Positions 40,927 through 48,523 of a stretch of 48,523 nucleotides of DNA are shown here, piece after piece. The notes below the pieces were generated by a model, which saw nothing but the letters and a program-made list of their open reading frames with translations, was not told the origin of the DNA and made no database searches. Source of the DNA: Macrocybe gigantea (taxonomy: Eukaryota > Basidiomycota > Agaricomycetes > Agaricales > Callistosporiaceae); NCBI GenBank assembly GCA_011319805.1, contig SJRY01000156.1, forward strand, positions 1-48,523. The letters run 5' to 3'. A program made the position numbers and the translations under genes. Positions within the stretch are counted from its first letter, which is position 1. Every line of letters begins with the position of its first letter.

Positions 40927-42897
40927 GATGCGTCGGCCTCCGCATTACGCTGCGGGGAGGCATTAGGATAGTTGTTACCTGATCGTTTATGATCACGTAC
41001 CAGCTTATAGTGTTCCTTGATCCAATCTGGATCAAAGCGATTTTTCCAGAAGGGACACTTCTGGTCATCAGTGGAGTGGTCTCGGCTGCAGCTGAGGCAC
41101 TTAGGAGGATGAGGGCAGGGCTGGCCTGCTGGCGTGGCCTCACAAGGAGGGTTGGCCTTGGGTCGTGCCTTGCAGCAGGACGCCAGGGTGCGGTGATGTT
41201 CTTTTCTGTGGAATTCCCCACAAAGCGGGCAGCGAAGGGACTGCTGGTTGCACTTAAGAGCTGAGTGCCCCCAGCGCCAACAACGTTCACAGAGAGGAAC
41301 TCCCGGCGAAGATAGAGCAGCCTTGAATCGGCAGCGCCAGTTCCTGACCATAATGGTGCAATTGTCCAGAGCTTTAACGTTCTGGCCAGTTGACGTGTCT
41401 TCAATGTTGAACCAGACGGTTGCAGTATCGGAATTTTTAGAGTTGCGCATAACACACGGAACTCCAACGAGGGTGATGAGATCCGAGGACGAAGAATCTC
41501 GGAGAATCTCATAAGCTTGTCAAGCAGTGATAATACTGCCATCAGCATTGAAGTAGGGTATGTCGAGCAGTTTCAAATAGGAAACGCTCGTCGGAATGGT
41601 GAGCTCGACAGTAGAACCTGCCGGAGCACAGCGGAGGGCAGCCTCACGCAAAATGCTGAGGTCCTTCGGAGAAGCCACCCTCGTCATCAAGCAGGAGAAC
41701 GAGGAGGCGGAGTGATCCTGGATGGATTCGCAGCGAATCCAGGACTTGCCAGTAGTCAACGCCCTATTAAGGGCATTCAGGAGAGCTCCAGCAGCAATGG
41801 AATCGTTGTCACCTGGGAAAGAGTAACTGACCTGGACATTACGCCGGGACGGTCCATGAGAGGTGGACTTCGCCTTCTTCTTGGGCGGTCCTGATGACTC
41901 CCCGGTTGCTTCCTTTTGCAAGGAGACAATCTTCTCAGCAGGGAGGTGCGGAAATGTTTTTGCCAGAGCTACAATAGCTTCGGCGGGAGTATTGGCCGGT
42001 TGGGCCAAGGCTTGCATATAAGAGCGCTTGCCGAAAGATGGGCGAGTAGCCCTATTGACCGGGGGGGGTGGTCCACGTCCAGGGGTCCAGGAACAAGATC
42101 GCATGTGAGAGGGTGGAGGAGGGCGGTTCGGGTTCTGAGCCGGTCTCAGGGGAGGAGCGCCCTGATTTGAACGAGAGTCCTCCGGTCGCACAGTACCAGA
42201 AGGAGAGTGGTGAGTGGCAGGGTCAGCAAAGCGGGTTGACTTCCGTGAGTGGGAAGGTGCGCGTTCACAATACTCTGCAAGCGCGCACCGAGTTGATGCT
42301 GAGGTCCCTCCAATGTAGGGACGGAGAACATGTTAACATCGCCAGCGGTAGCAACAAGTGCTGCAATACCCTCAGCAATGGCATACTGATAGCCTGCCGG
42401 GATGGAGACAGGAGCTTTGCCAACTTTGAGGATCCAGTCCTTAATGGCAGCGAGAGATTCAGTAGCGGCCTTCGCTTCACCGTGAAGGAACCGATGCCCT
42501 TCTGGAAAGATCGCATTACCGATAGAATTGTCATTATAAGCTGCCTCCGTGGACAGCATCGACAGAGATGGAGGAACGGGGGGTTCGGTAGACCCAGTCT
42601 GATTCGAGGGGCTGGCGTCGTCGCTATCCCAATAGCATTGTCATTGTATGCTGCCTCAGTGGACAGCATCAACGGAGAGGGGGGCACAGTGGGTTCAGCA
42701 GACCCGCCAGTGTTAGAAGGGCTGGCATCGTCGGTGTCCATAAGGCCATCGCCGCCTTGGAAGAGGAGGCTCCTGTCTCCCGAGCGAGCTGGGGGTGGAG
42801 CAGGGGATCGAGAAGGACCAGAGGGGGTCCGACCCGGGTGGGGATTTAGTGGTGGAGGTCCACCGCCGCCGACAATATTGAGCGGATCGTCGCTCAT
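40923..42897 (-). pseudogene. LINE ORF1, copy K
   Basis: ATG 42897 opens MSDDPLNIVGGGGPPPLNPH. A region near 42519-42740 is present as two diverged direct copies and breaks the frame. Further blocks are VSIPAGYQYAIAEGIAALVA, RSYMQALAQPANTPAEAIVA with a basic KKKAKSTSHGPSRR, and VASPKDLSILREAALRCAPA. The C-terminal knuckles are CERCWRWGHSALKC, CPLCGEFHRKEHH and CLSCSRDHSTDDQKC. It stops at TGA 40923. It likely binds LINE RNA. Confidence 0.87.
42519..42740 (-). repeat. Diverged internal direct duplication in ORF1
   Basis: About 105 bp encoding LSTEAAYNDN occurs twice (about 42519-42625 and 42631-42740). The copies differ at roughly a quarter of positions, so they come from two LINE lineages rather than a fresh duplication. 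Confidence 0.75.
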
Positions 42898-43092
42898 CGA
42901 AAAACTCTAATAAATCGGTGGATTTTCAGCCGATTTTCGCGATTTTAAGAACGGGAGTGCTCAGGGATATAGGTATCCGGATCTGCAACCTGATCAAAGA
43001 TTGTCCCAAGTGTCGTCACCGTAGAACGAGGAGTGCGATTTGTGAGAGTTGTTTACAGTTGTTTACAAGTGGGGTTGTGGAAAGAGAAGTGT
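42898..43092 (-). promoter_or_regulatory. LINE 5' UTR, copy K
   Basis: 195-bp leader shared with copies H, J and O, containing AAAATCGGCTGAAAATC before the start codon. LINE internal promoters normally lie here. No specific motif was identified. Confidence 0.6.
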
Positions 43093-43120
43093 TGACGGAC
43101 GCGGGTCCTTGCTATTGTGC

Positions 43121-45610
43121 GGACAACCTTGTAACTCTATCAAGTCGCAGTGGAATGCACTCGATAAATCTTATAACGCTATGTCTGACTGACCAGTCAA
43201 TCTGGATAAGCTTAATGATCTCGAGCCCCATCCAATTCAGGACTGGATCCTGTTTTCTGCTGCAGAACTCTGAGAGTCCTTGGAGCCATGCAGCAATACC
43301 TCTGCTCCAGGACTAGACCACCTGTCCTGGGGCCACGTTAAGCAGCTTGTGAAATTCCCTCACCTGGCTGATTTCATCTTGAACATTGCTAATGCATGTT
43401 TGGAATTGGGCCATTGGCCCTCCTACTTCAAGCAGAGCCTGTTGGTACTTATTCCAAAACCTGGCAACCCTGCATACGACACTCCAAAAGCCTTTCGTCC
43501 GATTGTGCTTTTGAATACTCTCGGCAAACTCATCGAAAAAATGCTGGTGTGGTGCATGCAGTACGAAGCGACCAAATATGCTGTCTTCGATCCGAAGCAG
43601 TTCAGTGGCATCCGGCAGAACTCTACAGAGGATGCTGGTGTCTTTCTAACCCATATTATCTGGCAAGGCTAGCTAAAGGGTCTCAAGACGAGCGTCATCG
43701 CTTTCGATGTGGCTCAATATTTTCCCTCTCTTAATCATCGGATGTTGGTGAGGATACTTCAACATGGAGGCTTTGCACGTCAAGTGTCTAAGTTCTTCGA
43801 GTCCTACCTCATTGGGCATAAAACTTCCTATGCCTGGCGTAGTGCCATCTCACCAGAGTTTGATGCCAATGTTGGTATCAGCCAAGGCTCTGCTCTGTCT
43901 CCGGTACTGTCAGCCCTGTACTTGGCACCAGTACTGAAAATATACCAGAAGGTTGACAATATGCCGACCATCATGTCATTTGTGGATGACGGACTGATTA
44001 TCGCTCAGTCCAAAGGATGTGTAGAGATACCTTGGTTCTTTCTAGATGCGCGCCTATCCTTTAAGGAACACGTCCACTTCTATGCGACGAAAGCACTGAC
44101 TACTGCTAGGGCTTTCCAGATGTTGGGCAATTCTGTGCGAGGGCTATCCCCTCAATGGAAGCGCATCCTTTACCTGTCATGTGCGCATCCTATTGCGACG
44201 TATGGCTGTTTGCTATGGAACTTCAATGGTATGCGTAATGTTGCACTAATGAAGCAGTTATGCCAGATGCAGCGTAAGGCTTGCATTTGGATTAATGGTC
44301 AGTTCTGCACCACTCCGGAGGGTGCAGCTGAAACCATGGCCTGTGTTGAACCTATCGCTGGGTTCATCAAGCGTCTGAAAGTCGGGTCCTCTGCCTGGCT
44401 GGCCAACTCCAACATGAGGCATGCCCTCAGAGCTTTGACCACCCCACCTGCGGTGGGGGGTGATCCTTCGAGGTCAAAGAACTTGACCTCCCTCTCAGAC
44501 AGGCAGTGTACTGTGCTCAAGTCCCCTCTCAAGGATTTGGTGGACCTTAAACCACCTAACTTTTTATCCACGGACTATTTTGCAGATGCGAATAATCTGG
44601 GCAGGTGGCTCGTTGACCAGTTCAGCAACCGCCTTGAGATCCATAAGCTTCTTGGTAGAGACGAAGACTCTGTCAAGGCATATCACACATCACTTGAACA
44701 AGCACTCGCTGAGTGCCAGCTTGAGCCCAACTGTGTATCACGAGTAGTGATAGCGCCGTGCCCATGAAAGCTGATACACGCAGACAGTCAGTGTATTCAT
44801 CCCAGGTCTACCGAGGCAATACACTTGTCTTCGAAACTCATCAGCCTGTTGGTAAAGCGACAAGCGATGATTCTGAGCTAATTGGATTGTGTATGTCGAT
44901 CCAGAAGGCTATCGCACAGGATGGAGCCACATCCATCATGTGCTTCCTTGACTCGATGAATGCAATCAATCACATCGTCGACTGTAACCCTCACTCTGTG
45001 CAGTCGCATTCTATTGCACTGTGCACCTTATTGCAGGCTGGGTTTGCCCAGTCCGAGCTGCACCAGATTACACTCTGGCACGTCCCCTCTTCTTGGAAGT
45101 GGGCTATTCAAGTTGACGCACACAAGTCCATGCATGGCCTCGACATACCTCAGGGACTTCGTCCCTTGTTCACCACGGACGCACTCCATAAGGAGGCGGA
45201 CGATGAAATGCATGCCTCTTGGTTCCATGACTCTGGAGTCAAGAAATATATTGGTGCATCCACGTTTCGGTTTCACGATGCCAGAAAGCCCGAATCCTAC
45301 AAGTGCCCGCTTCGTAAAAGAATGGGGTTCATGAAATTGGTGACAGCAATGAGCTTTTTGCCTGCTGCTGTCGCATCGCATGTGGACACACACCGATCAA
45401 TGCATATCGGGTGCAGTTTAACTTTGTCGAGAGCGATGAATGCTCCTGCGGGCGGGGTCCTGAGGACTCTGTTCATGTTATGACCCTGTGCCATAATTGG
45501 GACAGGCCAGCCAAACGCCAGTATGACGCCTTTGTGCGTTCCTAGTTCGTTAAGTACCTAGTGTCCAATAAGGCAGTGGGTGCTTTTATCCCGGATCCGG
45601 GGGGCGGGTA
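43121..45610 (+). pseudogene. LINE ORF2 RT-RNase H-zinc, copy L
   Basis: RT blocks: QSLLVLIPKPGNPAYDTPKA, FRPIVLLNTLGKLIEKML, RMLVRILQHGGFARQ, GISQGSALSPVLSALYLAP and SFVDDGLIIAQSKG. An in-frame deletion of about 65 codons (near 44015) removes the segment between FVDD and WFFLDARLSF. RNase H follows: KADTRRQSVYSSQVYRGN, ELIGLCMSIQKAI, FLDSMNAINHIVDC and WAIQVDAHKS. Frameshifts occur near 43670, 44740 and 45345. The zinc motif CSCGRGPEDSVHVM-like lies near 45440. Confidence 0.86.
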
Positions 45611-45919
45611 ACCACGTCCTCATAGCGGGGATGCTAAGGGTTATGGCTCTTTGCAGGGCCTTTGCGCGGAAGTAACCACAGCCGGCCCTTGGGCTGGGGG
45701 ACCCATAGCACCTATTCATCATGGTGCTTGACGAAAGCGAACACCGAGCTTCATTGCACAATGCATGCTCTGCAACACCTGTTGTTATGGGCCCTCTGGG
45801 ACCCTTTACGTGGAATTGACCACGTCTGGCTCCTAGGAGCTGGGGGACGTGGGCCGAGCAGGTGAGCCAGCACAAACGCATGCCCAAGAGGCACGTGTAC
45901 GGACAGGAGACAGCAGGGT
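43121..45919 (+). mobile_element. LINE copy L, 3' half
   Basis: 5'-truncated plus-strand LINE starting GGACAACCTTGTAACTC in the RT N-terminal region, running through RT, RNase H, zinc motif and part of the 3' UTR. It is cut at about 45919 and joined to minus-strand copy M. The 28 bases before it (43093-43120) are unassigned. Confidence 0.87.
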
Positions 45920-45925
45920 GAATAT

Positions 45926-48077
45926 GTTCAGCTGGCCTGTTCCAGTTGCGGCACAGAGTCATAACGTGGATGGAGTCTTCAGGCCCACATCCACAAGAGC
46001 ATTCATTGCTCTCAATGAAATTAAACCACACTTGATACGCACTGATCAGCGCGTATCTGCAAGCAATGCAATAGCAATGAGCAAACAACTCATTGCCTAT
46101 CACCAATTTCATGAAGCCCATTCTTTTACGAAGCGGGTGCTCATAGGATTCTGGCTTTCCCACATCATAAAACCGAAACATGGAGGTGCTAATGTATTTC
46201 TTGATTCCTGAATCATGGAACCAAGAGGTATGCATGTCATCATCCGCCTCCTTCTGGAGTGCTCTGTGGTATAGAGAGGACGAGGTCCCAGAGGAACATT
46301 GAGCTCACGTGCAGAGTCGTGTGCTCCAATCTGAATAGCCCACTTCCATTGGGAAGGGATGTGCCAGAATGTAATCTGGTGCAGCTTGGATTGAGAGAAC
46401 CAAGTGTGCAGTGAAGTGCACAGAGCAATAGGATGCGACTGCACAGAGTGGGGGTTGCAATCAATAATGTGATTGATGCATTCATCAAGTCAAGAAAGCA
46501 TACAATGGATGTAGCTCCATCTTGTGTGATAGCTTTTTGGATGGACATACACAGTCCAATAAGCTCTGAATCATCACTTGTTGCTTTTCTGACAGCTGAC
46601 AAGTTTTGTAGATAAGCATATTGCGCCGGTAAACCTGGGACGAATATACAGACTGCTTAAGTGTATCTGCTTTCATGGGCATGGCACCATCACTTACTGG
46701 TATATACACAATTAGGCTCAAGCTGGCATTCAACTAGTGCCTGTTCAAGTGATGTGCAATAAGCCTTGACAGAATCTTCATTCCTGCCAAGGAGCTTATA
46801 GATCTCAAGGCAACTGCTGAATTCATCAATAAGCTGCCTGCCCAGATTATTTGCTTAAAAAGTTAGATGGTTTAAGTGATAAAACTAGGCACAGGGAACA
46901 CTCTGGACGAGCCTTAGAACCTAGAAGTCCTGAGTGAGAACACTAGTAATTGAGTTATGTACAAGTACTTGCCTAGAAGTCCTGAGTGAGAACACTGGGA
47001 CTTCAAGGCGCTCTGTGCTACCTATATATACGTGTAGAAGGCTGTGTGCGCAGCCATAGGCTGCGCATTGCTGCGGGCACAGCTGTAGGCTGTGCACTGC
47101 TGCGGACACAGCCATTTACTGCACATTACTGCACGCACAGCTTGTGCTGTGCATTGCTGCAGATGCAGCCACAGCTGCACATTGCTGCGCACACAGCCAT
47201 AGGCTGTGTGCATTGCTAGGCGCATAGCCTGGGTCCTGTCCTATGCACAAGTCCGGACAGGAGGGGCATTTCTAACATTAAGGTCCACCAAGTCCTTGAG
47301 GGGAGACTTGAGCACACTGCACTGCCTGTCTGATAGAGAGGCCAAGTTCTTTGACTTTGAAGGATCACCCCCACCTGTGGCAGGGTGGTTAAAGATCTAA
47401 GGCATGCCTCAGGTTGGAGTTAGCAAGACAGGCAGAGGACCCGACTTTCAAATGCTTGATGAACCCAGCGATAGGCTCGAACTAAGCAATGATCAGCCCT
47501 CATCTACAATGACATGATGGTCAGCATATCTCCAGCCTTCTAGTATATTTTCAGAACTGGTGCCAAGGACAAGGCCGATAGTATGGGGGATAGAGCTGAG
47601 CCTTGGCCAATACCAATGTCAGCATCAAACTCAGTGAGACAGCACTATGCCAAGCATATGCATTTTATACCTGATAAGATAGGACTCGAAGAACCTCAAC
47701 ACTTGACATGCGAAGCCTCCATGTTATAATATCCTCACAACATATGATGGTTGAGTGAGGGGAAATATTGAGCAACATCGAATGTGATGACACTCATCTT
47801 GAGACCCTTTAGCCAGCCTTGCCAGATGATATGGGTCAAGAAAACCCCAACATCCTCTGTGGAGTTCTGCTGGTGCTGCCGAACTGCTTCGGATTGAAGA
47901 CAGCAAAATTTGGTTGCTTCATATTGCATATGTCACACTAGCATTTTCTCAACGAGCTTGCCGAGAGTATTCAAAGCACAATCAGCCGAAAGGCCTTTGG
48001 GATATCATATGCAGGTTTTGCCTGGTTTCGGGATGATCATGTACAGACTCTGCTTGAAGTAAGAGGGTCAGTGGCGA
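45926..48077 (-). mobile_element. LINE copy M, partial, with solo LTR
   Basis: Minus-strand LINE: zinc and RNase H region (45926-46876), a copia solo LTR, and the connection domain and RT (47278-48077). An internal deletion near 47480 joins the region after RT to the FVDD region. Frames are broken. The left end is fused to copy L and the right end to the tRNA-like head at 48078. Confidence 0.85.
46877..47277 (-). repeat. Copia solo LTR in LINE M
   Basis: 401 bp, flanked by TTAAG at 46872-46876 and 47278-47282. Its first bases are TGATAAAAC instead of TGTTAAAAC. The hairpin-unit array is at about 47041-47215 (minus-sense U3). Confidence 0.94.
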
Positions 48078-48163
48078 GGCTGGTTGGCATAGCGGTAAAT
48101 GCAGTCAGGTAGTCCTGTGGATGTGGCAATCCACGAAGCTGCAGATTCTAGTCCTAGAGGTTG
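48078..48163 (+). repeat. tRNA-derived SINE head, second copy
   Basis: GAGGCTGGTTGGCATAGCGG to the box B-like ATTCTAGTCC, colinear with 27599-27690. It is inserted in LINE M after GTCAGTGGC and cut by the gypsy LTR at 48164. The body found in the first copy is absent. Confidence 0.6.
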
Positions 48164-48271
48164 TTAGGCTAGACAAATCTCAGAAGGACTTGGGCAGACT
48201 AAGTGTGAGAGTGGTCTTGAGATGATGGCAAAAAGAATATTAAGCTTAGCACTACTGGTACATCTGGAGTC
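48164..48271 (-). repeat. Gypsy LTR fragment
   Basis: The 108 bases from TGTTAGGCTAGAC to CATCTGGAGTCC are one end of the gypsy LTR. The remainder is missing because LINE O starts here. Confidence 0.88.
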
Positions 48272-48523
48272 CCACCTCTTTCCGCAATGCCCATTTGTAA
48301 ATAAGTGTAAACAACTCACCTTCATCGTCCTCATCGCTCTACACCGTCATCGACTGAGCCGATCTTTATCAAGTTGCAGACCCAAGTTCCCCAAACTTGA
48401 GCACTTTTATCTCTTATATCGAAAATCGGCTGAAAAATCAACCAACCTATTAGAGTTTTCTATGAGCGATGACCGCTCAATATCGTCAGTGGCGGCGGTC
48501 ATGCACCACTCAACCTGCACCCA
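48272..48523 (+). mobile_element. LINE copy O, 5' end
   Basis: Family 5' UTR (CACCTCTTTCCGCAATGCCC) and ORF1 start at ATG 48462 (MSDD). One C is missing from GACCCGCTC, so the frame shifts at the fifth codon. It leaves the window at 48523. Confidence 0.85.

Larger units (their letters stand above)
39605..43092 (-). mobile_element. LINE copy K, 5' end to RT
   Basis: Minus-strand LINE with 5' UTR (right end, CACTTCTCTTTCCACAAC), ORF1 and ORF2 endonuclease, then a deletion to the RT catalytic region. Coding sequence is GC-rich and less decayed than in copies D and H. It lies head to tail with the 39438-39575 tail. Confidence 0.88.

Overview
This 48.5-kb window looks like a transposon graveyard from a filamentous fungus, probably a basidiomycete. 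That placement is inferred from the element types: Tf1/sushi-like chromoviruses, Tad-like LINEs and a copia family. No complete host gene was recognised. Almost every open reading frame belongs to a retrotransposon, and most are broken by stops, frameshifts, deletions or later insertions.

Layout. 1-3140: gypsy copy A (minus; RT fragment, protease, gag, 5' LTR). 3141-3378: end of a second LTR family, here called E2. 3379-7701: gypsy copy B (plus; pol to 3' LTR). 7951-10550: a foldback-like element with 26-bp inverted termini, arms of degenerate 11-bp repeats and a GC-rich core. 10551-10636: other end of E2. 10637-12837: gypsy copy C (minus; gag and 5' LTR). 12838-15629: two LINE 3' halves with poly(A) tails, one split by a solo LTR. 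15630-17982: heavily decayed gypsy copy F. 17983-18470: unassigned. 18471-25328: gypsy copy G, the only copy with both LTRs, containing a nested solo LTR. 25329-31827: a LINE fragment and LINE H, which carries a 2.1-kb chimeric insertion with a 16-bp target duplication. 31978-38486: copia copies (minus), with a nested solo LTR and a 227-bp LTR-like insertion containing a tRNA cloverleaf. 38487-48523: five or more nested LINE copies, a copia solo LTR, a tRNA-like SINE head, a gypsy LTR fragment and the 5' end of another LINE.

How the elements work. The gypsy family encodes an N-terminal leader ORF, Gag with two CCHC knuckles, Pol (protease, RT, RNase H, integrase, chromodomain) and a small extra ORF after pol. 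Just inside its 5' LTR is an 11-nt sequence exactly complementary to the predicted 5' end of its own transcript, which is the Tf1-type self-priming arrangement. The copia family instead has a primer site matching the anticodon arm of initiator tRNA-Met. The LINE family has ORF1 with zinc knuckles and ORF2 with AP endonuclease, RT, RNase H and a C-terminal zinc motif. Its two ORFs overlap by ATGA.

The main structural result is evidence for past inversions. Target-site duplications of single insertions are split between distant loci in opposite orientation: GAAAG at 12838 with CTTTC at 25329, and ATGTA at 3379 with TACAT at 10637. Inverted repeat copies therefore appear to have rearranged this locus. 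All identities and alignments were made by eye; no searches were run.
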